64,000 nucleotides of DNA, taken from an uncultured Pseudomonadales bacterium. GTDB lineage: Bacteria > Pseudomonadota > Gammaproteobacteria > Pseudomonadales > Azotimanducaceae. Positions 8,047-15,694 of the stretch are shown here, piece by piece. How positions within the stretch are numbered: position 1 is the stretch's first letter; each line of letters starts with the position of its first letter. Under the pieces are notes generated by a model. It was not told where the DNA came from. It saw only the letters and a program-made list of their open reading frames with translations, and did not search any database. The stretch is from NCBI GenBank assembly GCA_958296405.1, contig OY282519.1, positions 2,278,132-2,342,131 on the forward strand. The letters run 5' to 3'. A program made the translations under genes and the position numbers.

Positions 8047-8066
8047 TATCTGTTGAATAACAGATA
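8047..8066. promoter_or_regulatory. perfect palindrome upstream of precursor gene
   Basis: TATCTGTT and AACAGATA form 8-bp arms around GAAT, 34-53 nt upstream of the precursor ATG in a locally AT-rich stretch. On the minus strand TTAAAC, 17 nt, then TATCTG is a weak promoter candidate overlapping the palindrome. An operator is likely. A hairpin in the 5' leader RNA is the alternative. Confidence 0.5.
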
Positions 8067-8103
8067 AAAGGAGCGTTGCACATGTTTAAGTCGCGGGCGG
8101 CGG

Positions 8104-8235
8104 TCATGGCTGTAGCAGTCGCAACGCGCCGAACACGAGTACGGTGGTCAGCGTCGCGTTCGCGATCACGACTCCGATCGCGACTCCGATCGCCACCTTG
8201 AGCATGTCGGCCTTGAGGTCGGCGATGGCGGTCAT
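8104..8235 (-). CDS. 43-residue single-span membrane peptide
   Basis: Starts MTAIADLKADMLKVAIG after a GGGAG ribosome-binding site 8 nt away; the longer in-frame start lacks one. A short amphipathic ADLKADMLK head precedes a hydrophobic span (about 14-41: VAIGVAIGVVIANATLTTVLVFGALRLL). The layout recalls short coiled-coil plus TM proteins such as XhlA-like or DUF1640 tails, without firm homology. It lies between precursor and sulfotransferase, in the precursor's orientation with an 90-bp gap. Within the island it could be an accessory or self-protection factor, which is speculation from position only. Confidence 0.5.
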   Translation of the reverse strand: MTAIADLKADMLKVAIGVAIGVVIANATLTTVLVFGALRLLQP

Positions 8236-8281
8236 TGCGCGGTCTCCCTGATTTGAGAAGGGTAATGCCGGGAGATGCGTT

Positions 8282-8295
8282 GTCAAGGGCTTGAC
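8282..8295. promoter_or_regulatory. inverted repeat GTCAAG-gg-CTTGAC
   Basis: Perfect 6-bp arms with a 2-bp centre, in the divergent region between the small membrane peptide and the sulfotransferase. A compact operator-like palindrome; regulator unknown. Confidence 0.35.
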
Positions 8296-8317
8296 GAATT
8301 ACGGAGTGGTTGGGGCT

Positions 8318-8331
8318 GGCGGTCTACCGCC
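8318..8331. promoter_or_regulatory. inverted repeat GGCGGT-ct-ACCGCC
   Basis: Perfect 6-bp arms with a 2-bp centre, 15 bp upstream of the island motif copy at 8346. Possible operator or hairpin. Confidence 0.35.
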
Positions 8332-8345
8332 GTGTTCGTGCGGGA

Positions 8346-8365
8346 AAAGTCAAACCGATACACTG
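8346..8365 (+). promoter_or_regulatory. island motif AAAGTCAAACCGATRCACTG, copy 3
   Basis: Reads AAAGTCAAACCGATACACTG, 19 of 20 identical to the site before the cyclase gene, ending 63 bp before the sulfotransferase ATG. On the minus strand it contains TTGACT, a -35-like hexamer that could serve the small membrane peptide gene. The direction of use is undecided. Confidence 0.5.
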
Positions 8366-8428
8366 GCTCAAGATCGGGCCGCCCCGCCCGCGAGGACAGT
8401 GCGCCATGAGGCGGTCGAAGGAGGCCCG

Positions 8429-9283
8429 ATGAACCACGTCTACGGCGCCGGCCGCGACCTGGAGCGCACGATCACCACCCACCTGTTCGCGATCTCCCCG
8501 AACAGCAGCGGCTCCACCTTCCTGCAGCACGCCCTCGCCACCAGCCGGGCGACCTGGAACCTGCCGCGCGAAGGACAGGCCGTCCACGGCTTCGCGGGAC
8601 CCGCCACCTGGCGGCGCGTCCCGCTGCCCGGACCGACGGTTCCCCGCTGGATCTGGGCCGCCGAGCAACGCTGGCTCGATGCCTTGACGGACGAGGGCGC
8701 CTGCGACTGGCGCCGCACCCGCGAGGCGTGGTACTTCCAGGCATACGCCCGCGACCCCGCCGCAACGGTGTTCACCACCAAATCCCCGCCGTTCCTGCTC
8801 AACGTCGGCGCGCTGGCGCGCCACTTCCGCAATGCCAGGTTCCTGTTCGTGGTGCGCAACCCCTACGCGGTCTGCGAGAGCATCTGCCGGGCCTGCGCGA
8901 GCCCCACGGCCCGGGCCGGGATCCCGGCCCGCCACCTGCCCGAGGCCGCTGCGATCCACGTCGCCACCTGCCTGGCCTGGCAGCGCCGCAACGTCGAGGC
9001 GCACCGCGAGCGCGGGGTCTTCTTCACCTACGAGACGATGTGCGCGGAGCCCGAGCGGGTGGCGCACATGATCCGGGCGCTGGTCCCCGCGCTCGACGAC
9101 CTGAACCTGCGCCGGCGCCTGGCGGTGAAGGGGTACGACGAGATGCTCACCAACATGAACGCCCGGCAGATCGCGCGCCTCGACGCTGACCAGTTCGCGG
9201 CCTTCAACCGGGTGTTCCGGCGGCATCGGGACGTGCTCGACCACTTCGGCTACGACATCGTGGACGGAGGGGCGCAGGGGTAA
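8429..9283 (+). CDS. PAPS-dependent sulfotransferase, island tailoring enzyme
   Basis: A 284-residue protein starting MNHVYGAGRD after a GAAGGAGG ribosome-binding site. The 5'-phosphosulfate loop is SPNSSGSTFLQHAL (23-36). The 3'-phosphate segment is RFLFVVRNPYAVCES (137-151), with R143 the expected PAPS ligand. Both fit the P-loop-like sulfotransferase fold at usual length. It shares a 20-bp upstream motif with the cyclase gene and has the same high GC, so it is probably part of the same biosynthetic system. A plausible acceptor is a Ser, Thr or Tyr hydroxyl of the precursor-derived peptide, which has several. That acceptor is inference. Confidence 0.8.
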   Translation: MNHVYGAGRDLERTITTHLFAISPNSSGSTFLQHALATSRATWNLPREGQAVHGFAGPATWRRVPLPGPTVPRWIWAAEQRWLDALTDEGACDWRRTREAWYFQAYARDPAATVFTTKSPPFLLNVGALARHFRNARFLFVVRNPYAVCESICRACASPTARAGIPARHLPEAAAIHVATCLAWQRRNVEAHRERGVFFTYETMCAEPERVAHMIRALVPALDDLNLRRRLAVKGYDEMLTNMNARQIARLDADQFAAFNRVFRRHRDVLDHFGYDIVDGGAQG

Positions 9284-9354
9284 AGGGAGAGCCATCGACA
9301 GTCCACGAGGTCGGGGCAAATCCAAGGATGGAAGGGAGGAGGATAATGTACGCC

Positions 9355-9400
9355 GACCGGCTTGGCCCACGGCTTTCTGAGTGTGCTGGTCAGAGGGGGG
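9355..9400 (-). pseudogene. degenerate second copy of the precursor leader
   Basis: The minus strand encodes PPLTSTLRKPWAKPV, matching PPLTGAPKKPWAKPT of the intact precursor. The DNA at 9351-9400 agrees with 7911-7960 at 40 of 50 positions without gaps. Homology stops after KPV; the frame continues without core features and runs antisense into the sulfotransferase 3' end. No Met precedes it, and it abuts the stop of the dioxygenase gene at 9422. It is a truncated duplicate or recombination scar marking the right edge of the island. Confidence 0.65.
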
Positions 9401-9421
9401 CACCGCAGGTGGCCCCGGCGG

Positions 9422-10465
9422 CTACCGCCCCGCCAAGCGCCAGCCGCGCCACATCGCCTCGCGGTGCGCGTCGTCGTCCTGCCCTTCGCACGTCGCCGTT
9501 TCGATGTCGTTGCGCAGCAGCCGCGTGTCCTTGAACCACTCGAACTGGCCGAGGGTGCGGTGCTCGTCGTCGGAAAGCGTCTCGCCGTTGTGCATGAAAT
9601 CTGCGAACACCGCCCAGCGAATGTGTTGGCCGAAGTGGACGCCGGCGGAGTGGACGAGGCGCCCATGCCAGAAGATGACATCGCCCTTGCTGCCGGTCAG
9701 TTCCAGCGGCGCCGTCTCGCCGGCCACTGCGCGCATCACCTCGGCAAAGCGCGGCAGGGGAGACCAGTTGGCGGCGAAGCGGTGGGCGTGGAACAGCGTT
9801 TTGTGGCTGCCTGGGTAGACGGTGAAACCGCCGCCGCGTGGTGGCACGTCGTCCAGATACGCGCAAGCGTTGAGCTGCTGGCACACCTGATCCGCGTGTG
9901 GCAGCAGCGCGTCCGCGATTCGCGTTTCGGCCTCGCCTGGGTCTTGGCGCGTTGGGAACAGCGCATAGACGCCGCGGGTTCGGCAGCTCGGGCGCAAGTT
10001 GCCAAGCAAGCGCGCGGCCACGCGCCGCACCTTGAGGTTGTTCGGCACCAAGCGCACCAAGAAGTCCGCGTCGCCCAAATCGTGGAGTTTCACCGTCGCG
10101 CCGGCGTGTACGATGGGTGCGCGCCCGGCGTAGGGGCCGTCTGTTGGCGTGGGCGGCATCGTTCCCCAGGCCGGGCTCACCCAAGTGCTGCGGTCGTGCT
10201 GGCGAAGGGCAGCGTTGCCGGGCGCCATCGGCATGCGATCAAGCAGATGGCGCCAAGTGCGATCGCGGGCCGCATCCACTGCATTCGCCGCCAGCAAGCG
10301 TTTCTTGACGACGAACCCATGGCGCACGAAGAAATCAGTCTCCGCATCGGTGAGCACTTTGTTTGGCGCAGACAGGTCTGGCGCGTCGAACACTTGGCTC
10401 GGCTGCTTTGACGACGGCGCCTGTGGGGCGGTTTCTGTCTCTCGAGCGTCTTCGCCGGCCGTCAC
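9422..10465 (-). CDS. phytanoyl-CoA dioxygenase family (PhyH) oxygenase
   Basis: A 347-residue protein of the Fe(II)/2-oxoglutarate PhyH family. The HxD facial-triad pair is in LLPHADQVCQQ, the distal His in FWHGRLVHSAGVH, and the 2-oxoglutarate Arg probably in HIRWAVFADF. The segment GGGFTVYPGSHK is typical of the family. The N-terminal 40 residues are polar and likely disordered. The GTG start overlaps the TGA of the amidohydrolase gene as GTGA, so the two form an operon. Hydroxylates an unknown substrate in the cytosol. Confidence 0.85.
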   Translation of the reverse strand: MTAGEDARETETAPQAPSSKQPSQVFDAPDLSAPNKVLTDAETDFFVRHGFVVKKRLLAANAVDAARDRTWRHLLDRMPMAPGNAALRQHDRSTWVSPAWGTMPPTPTDGPYAGRAPIVHAGATVKLHDLGDADFLVRLVPNNLKVRRVAARLLGNLRPSCRTRGVYALFPTRQDPGEAETRIADALLPHADQVCQQLNACAYLDDVPPRGGGFTVYPGSHKTLFHAHRFAANWSPLPRFAEVMRAVAGETAPLELTGSKGDVIFWHGRLVHSAGVHFGQHIRWAVFADFMHNGETLSDDEHRTLGQFEWFKDTRLLRNDIETATCEGQDDDAHREAMWRGWRLAGR

Positions 10466-11646
10466 GATTGGCTGGCGTACAGATCGTTGAAGTTGCCGGC
10501 GTAGAAGCGCTCTCGCTCGGCGGCGCTCGAGGCCTCCAAGGAACGCGAGAACCGGCCAATCGGATCACGGCCGCCCTCGGCATGCGGATAGTCTGAAGAG
10601 AACAGATACAGTTCCGGCATCGATTCGCGGATGAACGCGCCGACGTCCTCGAATGCATACGGCGTGAAGCGCAGTTGCTCGCGGATTTGCTCCGATGGCT
10701 TGCGTTGAAACTTGGCGAGGTGCGGCTCCGAACGCGCCCAGATGTCCACGGCGTGGTCTAGGCGGCGGATCGTGTCCGGCACCCAGCCGGCGCCCAGTTC
10801 GATGACGCCGCCCTTCAAGCGCGGGAACCGCTCCAACACGCCGTCCAGCACCAGCACGCTGATGAAGCGTTGCGCGGAGTGGAAGATGGCCGTGAGGTCT
10901 TTGGAGCCGATCACTTCGGCGCGCCCGCGCGCGCTCTCCCGCTCAGACTGGCCATCGTTCATCCACTCGTCCGGGATGGAGAGGCTGGAACTGCCAACGT
11001 GCAGGAGAAACGGGGTGCGGGCTTCTTCCAGCCGCCGCCAAATGGCCTCGTGGGCCGGATGCCCTGGCGAGCGGCCGCCCGGCGCATGGGAAGGCATCCA
11101 CACTGCGCCGAGGCGTAGCTGCAATGCCTCGTCGATGGTGGCGAGGGCTTGCTTCGGATCGTCGAGGGGGGCGAGCGCGACGCCGATTAAGCGATGGTCT
11201 CCCGCGCAGAACTCGGCCATCGAGCGGTTGTGCGCGGCGGCCGCTGCGTAGCGCACATCGTCCGGCGCGTTGAACACCTTCGTCGCGCAGAACGACGAGA
11301 ACACCACTTGGCGCTGAAAGCCCAACAGGTTGAGCGCGAGGCCGCGCTCCTTGCCGTTGAACGCGCCGAGCGCATCGTGCCACTTCGGCCCGCGCGTGAT
11401 GCGCTCGCCAAGCGCCATGAGTTCCGCCACCGTCTCTGGGGCATGGGCGCCGGCGCCCTCGAACGCGCGCATTTTGTCGCCGATGTCTGCCAAGCGTATG
11501 TCCGCGAGGCTCGGCAGCCGCCCGCGTTCACGCTGTGACGCGTTGCGGGCGAGGAAATCGGGCAACTCCATCAGATGGCTGTCGGCATCGAAGATGGTCG
11601 CCACTTCGGGCGCCGCGCTCGCGGCATAGGTGGTGGGGGCGCTCAC
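10462..11646 (-). CDS. amidohydrolase 2 family metal-dependent hydrolase
   Basis: A 394-residue TIM-barrel hydrolase/decarboxylase-like protein. FDADSHLME near residue 20 supplies the first metal-ligand strand. TPFLLHVGSS mid-protein and LFSSDYPHAEGG near 355 are the family's His and Asp segments. Members include ACMSD and resorcylate decarboxylases and many uncharacterised hydrolases. The start is GTG with only a weak ribosome-binding site; an internal Met would drop the metal motif, so GTG is kept. Coupled by GTGA overlap to the PhyH gene, suggesting two steps of one pathway. Confidence 0.85.
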   Translation of the reverse strand: MSAPTTYAASAAPEVATIFDADSHLMELPDFLARNASQRERGRLPSLADIRLADIGDKMRAFEGAGAHAPETVAELMALGERITRGPKWHDALGAFNGKERGLALNLLGFQRQVVFSSFCATKVFNAPDDVRYAAAAAHNRSMAEFCAGDHRLIGVALAPLDDPKQALATIDEALQLRLGAVWMPSHAPGGRSPGHPAHEAIWRRLEEARTPFLLHVGSSSLSIPDEWMNDGQSERESARGRAEVIGSKDLTAIFHSAQRFISVLVLDGVLERFPRLKGGVIELGAGWVPDTIRRLDHAVDIWARSEPHLAKFQRKPSEQIREQLRFTPYAFEDVGAFIRESMPELYLFSSDYPHAEGGRDPIGRFSRSLEASSAAERERFYAGNFNDLYASQS

Positions 11647-11742
11647 GGCGACGCTGCCGGGAGTTGTGGGCGGGCGGCGTCGGCAAGCCCGTGGGCGCTG
11701 ATGTTCGTGCGAACGCGCCAGTGGCCGATCTGTTCCGTCAAA

Positions 11743-13014
11743 TCACCAATCACGACTAACACGTCTGTTGGGGCGATGGCAGGATACTAGCACTTGGCGG
11801 GCAGTGGGGGCGGGCGGCGTGGCTGGGGCTTTTGGTGCCGCATGCGGAAGCTTGCCTCCCAAGAGGCGCTGTCTCCAAAGTGCGCCGGGCGGGTCTCCGC
11901 CGTCGTAGAGGTCGCGCAGCAACTTCGAGTCTTTGGCCCGGCGAACACGCGAAAAGCCATCGACCTTCTCGAACCAATAGATTTCGTTCAACTCGGCACC
12001 GTTGAGGAAATCTGGGGAGTGCGTTGACACAAACGCCTGTCCGCCTCGCCGCGCATAGTCGCGAAACTCTTCAGTTAGGAGGCTCAGCAGGTCTTGGTAG
12101 AGCTGGTTCTCTGGCTCTTCCACGGCGATTAGGGGATGGGGGTGCGGATCGTGGAGGAGCAGCAGGTACGCGAACATCTTGATCGTGCCATCCGAAACAT
12201 GTCGGGCGACAAATGGGTCCTTGAAGGTGCCGTCTTGAAAGCGCAGCACTAGTCGCCCATCTTCCGTTGGCTTCGCATCAACCGCCGCAACTCCTGGAAC
12301 ACGCTCCCGCATAGCAAGCAGCACACGCCGAAAACTGCTTGGGTGATGTTCATATAGGTACTGCGCCACCTGCGCGACGTTTTCGCCCGAAGTGGAGAGA
12401 TGCTCCGCGTACCCAACTTCCGAGCTGTTGCGAGCATCCGCGATGTGCAGGTTGGAGATGTGCCAGTTGTCGATCAATGAACGGAACTCCGAGACAACGC
12501 GAAACTCTTGGAATTGGCCGAGGCCCTTGATGGCGAGCGTCGCAGGATCGTCGAGCTTGTACTCCCTTCGCTCCTCGCTCACGCCCGATGTGCCGTACAT
12601 GGATTCGTTCGTGATGGCGTTGCCCGATCCCTCGCGAAAGTCCACGAAGTGCCAAGCACGGCCACCGCCAAAACGTCGGTAGCGCAACACCTCATGGCGC
12701 ACCACAGGACGTCCCCCTGTTTCTGCCACCTCAAGCAAATAGGTGGCCAGTCGCCCTGACGATTCCCGGAACTTCACGGTGATTCCAATGGGACCATCGC
12801 TGCCCCGGCTGACCAGTTCCTTGAATCCCCCGCGCTTGGCCACAGCGGACGCCACGTTGCCTGCTAGCGCGTCCTTCAGGAAAGAGAAGACATCGAACAA
12901 CGTGGACTTGCCAGTCCCGTTGGCGCCGATGACTACGGCAAGGCGCGGCAGGTTGGTGAGCTTGACGTCTTGGAGCGCACGGTAGTTCTTGATCCAGATT
13001 TGCTCGATGGGCAT
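11743..13014 (-). CDS. AAA family ATPase (AAA_21, OLD/RloA-like)
   Basis: A 423-residue SMC/RecF-type ATPase. MPIEQIWIKNYRALQDVKL precedes Walker A in VVIGANGTGKSTLFD (about 28-42). The signature and Walker B regions are SDGTIKMFAYLLLL and LIAVEEPENQLYQDLL, and the switch His is in AFVSTHSPDFLNG. Such proteins often sit in defence islands beside a DUF4276 TOPRIM-like partner. None follows: only 96 bp separate it from the amidohydrolase gene. The C-terminal tail is low-complexity and ends RRVSRDW, possibly a degraded junction. GC is lower than in the neighbours, suggesting acquisition. Function uncertain. Confidence 0.8.
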   Translation of the reverse strand: MPIEQIWIKNYRALQDVKLTNLPRLAVVIGANGTGKSTLFDVFSFLKDALAGNVASAVAKRGGFKELVSRGSDGPIGITVKFRESSGRLATYLLEVAETGGRPVVRHEVLRYRRFGGGRAWHFVDFREGSGNAITNESMYGTSGVSEERREYKLDDPATLAIKGLGQFQEFRVVSEFRSLIDNWHISNLHIADARNSSEVGYAEHLSTSGENVAQVAQYLYEHHPSSFRRVLLAMRERVPGVAAVDAKPTEDGRLVLRFQDGTFKDPFVARHVSDGTIKMFAYLLLLHDPHPHPLIAVEEPENQLYQDLLSLLTEEFRDYARRGGQAFVSTHSPDFLNGAELNEIYWFEKVDGFSRVRRAKDSKLLRDLYDGGDPPGALWRQRLLGGKLPHAAPKAPATPPAPTARQVLVSCHRPNRRVSRDW

Positions 13015-13073
13015 GGTCTTTGGCTCTTAGGCGGCCGCGGTGCGCTTGTGATCTGGCTCCGGCGCTTGCCCCG

Positions 13074-14054
13074 CTAGAACACCGCCAGCGGATTCAGCGG
13101 TGAGCCGGTGCCGCCGACGACGCGCAGCGGGGCGCCGACGAACAGGAACTCCCAGCGGTCTCGTTGCTTGGCCGCGACGGCCACGTCGTCTAGGTTCAGG
13201 TTGTCCAAGATTCGCATACCCAAGCCCACCAGCACGAGTTCGTGCAGGGGGTTGGCGAGGCCCTCGACGCCGGATGGCATCACGTCGCTCACGCCATCAC
13301 AGCCGATCAGCGCCACGTCCCGCGCCTTCAGCCACTTGGCCACGGATGCATGCAGGCCCGCTGCCGCTTCAAGGAAGTTCCACTGTCCCTCCTGTCGCAC
13401 GCGCTCCCAGCGCCCGGTGCGCAACAGCAGCACGTCGCCGCTGCCGAGGGTGATGCCGGTTTTCTGCTCCCAAGCCTCTAGGTCCTCCACGGTCACCGCG
13501 GTGCCGGGCGCCAGAAAGTCCACGCCCTTGAACCAAGCCATGTCCACGAGGACGCCGCGGGTGAAGATGCCGTCTTTCACATTGTGGATGCCGAGCTTCG
13601 TGGCGCCGGTGGGTTTGATGGTGTCGAAGCCGTAGCCGTTGTAGAGCCTGCCGTTGTGGGCGAAGTGCGGCAGCCCGTCGATGTGGGAGTGGGCGAAGCC
13701 GTGGTATTGCACGCCATAGTCGTCGCCGGCCACCGCGTGGCCGCTGAACTCGCCGGTGGTGACGGTGTGGCGGAATGGGTTGGCGTTCAGTTCGTCCGCC
13801 ACGGTGTTCAAGTCGAGCGCCATGGAGACGGTGACGCCTTCCCGCACGAGGGCGGCGGCGGCCTTGCTCTTGGCCGGCGTGATGAGGTTCAGGGTGCCTA
13901 GTTCGTCATCTTCGCCCCAGCGTCCCCAGTTGGAGATTTCCTCCATCCAAGCGTCGAACTGCGCTCTCGTCACTGGGGTTGGCGCGGGGGCTTCGGCGTG
14001 GGCGGCGATGGTGGCCACGCCGAGCAGCAGGGCGCAGGCGGCATATGCGCGCAT
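13074..14054 (-). CDS. secreted cyclase-family (kynurenine-formamidase-like) hydrolase
   Basis: A 326-residue protein starting MRAYAACALLLGVATIAAHA, a Sec signal peptide, with GGAG 8 nt upstream. The cyclase-superfamily metal motif is FAHSHIDGLPHFAHNG, matching HxxxDxxxH of PF04199 enzymes, which hydrolyse N-formylkynurenine or related amides and lactones. C-terminal blocks GSGDVLLLRTGRWE and ALIGCDGVSDVMPSG are conserved. Presumably periplasmic. It is divergent from the MFS carrier, and the 121-bp gap would hold both promoters. Confidence 0.82.
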   Translation of the reverse strand: MRAYAACALLLGVATIAAHAEAPAPTPVTRAQFDAWMEEISNWGRWGEDDELGTLNLITPAKSKAAAALVREGVTVSMALDLNTVADELNANPFRHTVTTGEFSGHAVAGDDYGVQYHGFAHSHIDGLPHFAHNGRLYNGYGFDTIKPTGATKLGIHNVKDGIFTRGVLVDMAWFKGVDFLAPGTAVTVEDLEAWEQKTGITLGSGDVLLLRTGRWERVRQEGQWNFLEAAAGLHASVAKWLKARDVALIGCDGVSDVMPSGVEGLANPLHELVLVGLGMRILDNLNLDDVAVAAKQRDRWEFLFVGAPLRVVGGTGSPLNPLAVF

Positions 14055-14175
14055 GAGGGTCGCTCCGAGTTCTGGCTCTTTGGCGAGACTGCGGCGAAGC
14101 GCGGCGATTGTAAAGTGCCGAGGGCGTTGCCGAACCTGCCCACGCCGCCATGCCATTGCTATATGCTCGCCCGTC

Positions 14176-15663
14176 GTGAGCGCCGAGAACCCGAAAGACC
14201 GCCTCGTTCCGTTCCCCAGCAAGCTGGCGTTCGGCGTCGGGCAGTTCGCGGAAGGCCTGAAGAACACGGCGTTCAGCCTGTTCGTGCTCTTCTACTACAA
14301 CCAAGTGCTGGAATTGCCGGGCACGCTGGCTGGGCTGGCGCTGTTCATCGCCTTGCTCTTCGATGCGGTCACAGACCCGCTGGCCGGTTCGCTGTCGGAC
14401 AACTGGAAATCCAAACTCGGCCGGCGCCATCCGTTCATGTACGCCTCGGCGGTGCCGCTGGCGCTCGCGTTCGCCGGCCTTTTCTGGCCGCCCGGCGATG
14501 TCAAGGCGTTGGGCGAGTGGGGATTGTTCGCTTGGCTCACGCTGTTCGCCATCCTCACGCGGGGCGCCATGACGCTCTACCACGTGCCGCACTTGGCGCT
14601 TGGCGCGGAAATGACGGACAACTACAACGAGCGCAATCGCATCGTCGCCTATCGGCAGTTCTTCGCCGCGCTCGGCGTCGCCACCGTGTCGCTGGTGGGG
14701 TTCGGCTACTTCTTCGCCGATGCGCGAGGCGGCAGGACGGACGTGGGCAACTACGCGCCCTTCGCCATCACGCTCGGCGTGATGATGGTGGCCACCATCT
14801 GGTATTCGGCGTGGGGCACGCGCAAGGAGGTGCCGCACCTTTCCGAACCGAAGCCGAAGCCAAGGCGCAACGTGGTCGCGCAGCTCGGTCTGGACATCAC
14901 CGCCGGTTTCACCAACCGCTCGTTCCGTTGGCTGTTCAGCGGCGTGCTGGTGGTGTTCGTGATGGCCGGCGTGAACAGCGCCCTAGACCTCTACATCTAC
15001 CAGTACTTCTGGGAACTGTTGGATTGGCAGATGCTGGCGCTGAACGTTGGCGGCACCGTGGTGGGGCTGTTGATCGGCGTGTTCTTGGCGGTGCCGCTGT
15101 TGCGCTTCACTGGCAAGCGCTTCGGCGTGATCTTGGGCACGGCGGTGTGGGCCATCTGCCAAGTGATTCCGGTGGTGCTGCGCTTGTTGGATGTGCTGCC
15201 GGCCAACGCCACGACGGAGCTATTCGTCGTCCTGTTCACGTTCAAGTTGGTGCAGGGCATCATCCTGCAGCTTGCCTACATCGCGTTCGGTTCGATGATG
15301 GCGGACGTGGCGGACGAACACGAGTTGGTGTCTGGCGTTCGCCAAGAGGGCATCTTCTTCGGCGCCGTGGCCTTCTCGGCCAAGGCGACTTCCGGCTTCG
15401 GCACCTTCATCGGCGGCTTGGGCCTCGATGTCATCGGCTGGCCCCGCGGCGCGAACATACAAACCGCCGCTGACGTGCCCCCCGAAACGCTGGTCCACCT
15501 AGGGTTGTTCTATGGCCCCGTGGTGGCGGGCTGCGCCGTCGTCTCGCTGTGGTGCTACAAACACTACAGCCTCACCCGCGAACGACACGCGCAAATCCTC
15601 GAAGCGCTGAACGTGCGGCGGCAGGAAGCCGAAGGCAGCGCGGCGATGGCCAGCGGGCGGTAG
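14176..15663 (+). CDS. MFS transporter, GPH (glycoside-pentoside-hexuronide:cation) type
   Basis: A 495-residue, about 12-span inner-membrane carrier. LAFGVGQFAEGLKNTAFSLF and VTDPLAGSLSDNWKSKLGRR (loop 2-3 motif) are typical of the melibiose-carrier-like GPH family. Other marks are NERNRIVAYRQFFAALG and the conserved helix MMADVADEHELVSGVRQEG. The start is taken as GTG at 14176 (VSAENPKDR); sequence upstream in this frame does not look coding and no ATG is near. Often found with catabolic enzymes; substrate unknown. Confidence 0.85.
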   Translation: MSAENPKDRLVPFPSKLAFGVGQFAEGLKNTAFSLFVLFYYNQVLELPGTLAGLALFIALLFDAVTDPLAGSLSDNWKSKLGRRHPFMYASAVPLALAFAGLFWPPGDVKALGEWGLFAWLTLFAILTRGAMTLYHVPHLALGAEMTDNYNERNRIVAYRQFFAALGVATVSLVGFGYFFADARGGRTDVGNYAPFAITLGVMMVATIWYSAWGTRKEVPHLSEPKPKPRRNVVAQLGLDITAGFTNRSFRWLFSGVLVVFVMAGVNSALDLYIYQYFWELLDWQMLALNVGGTVVGLLIGVFLAVPLLRFTGKRFGVILGTAVWAICQVIPVVLRLLDVLPANATTELFVVLFTFKLVQGIILQLAYIAFGSMMADVADEHELVSGVRQEGIFFGAVAFSAKATSGFGTFIGGLGLDVIGWPRGANIQTAADVPPETLVHLGLFYGPVVAGCAVVSLWCYKHYSLTRERHAQILEALNVRRQEAEGSAAMASGR

Positions 15664-15677
15664 GGCGTTTGGGAAGC

Positions 15678-15694
15678 GAGCGGCGCCGACGCTC
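15678..15694. terminator. short hairpin between convergent genes
   Basis: GAGCG and CGCTC arms around a 7-nt loop lie in the 29-bp gap between the convergent MFS and PIN genes. A weak bidirectional terminator candidate without a U-tract. Confidence 0.25.

Noticed and set aside
9250-9354. A core peptide following the relic leader
   Set aside because: The frame stays open but reads antisense through the sulfotransferase 3' end, with no Thr-x-Gly/Ser junction or suitably placed Asp/Glu.
13906-14838. Long open frames opposite real genes (also near 28.7-29.6, 57.2-58.5 and 59.1-60.1 kb)
   Set aside because: They are antisense or frame-shifted shadows: no recognisable domains, Arg/His/Ala-rich composition, and they overlap genes with clear motifs.
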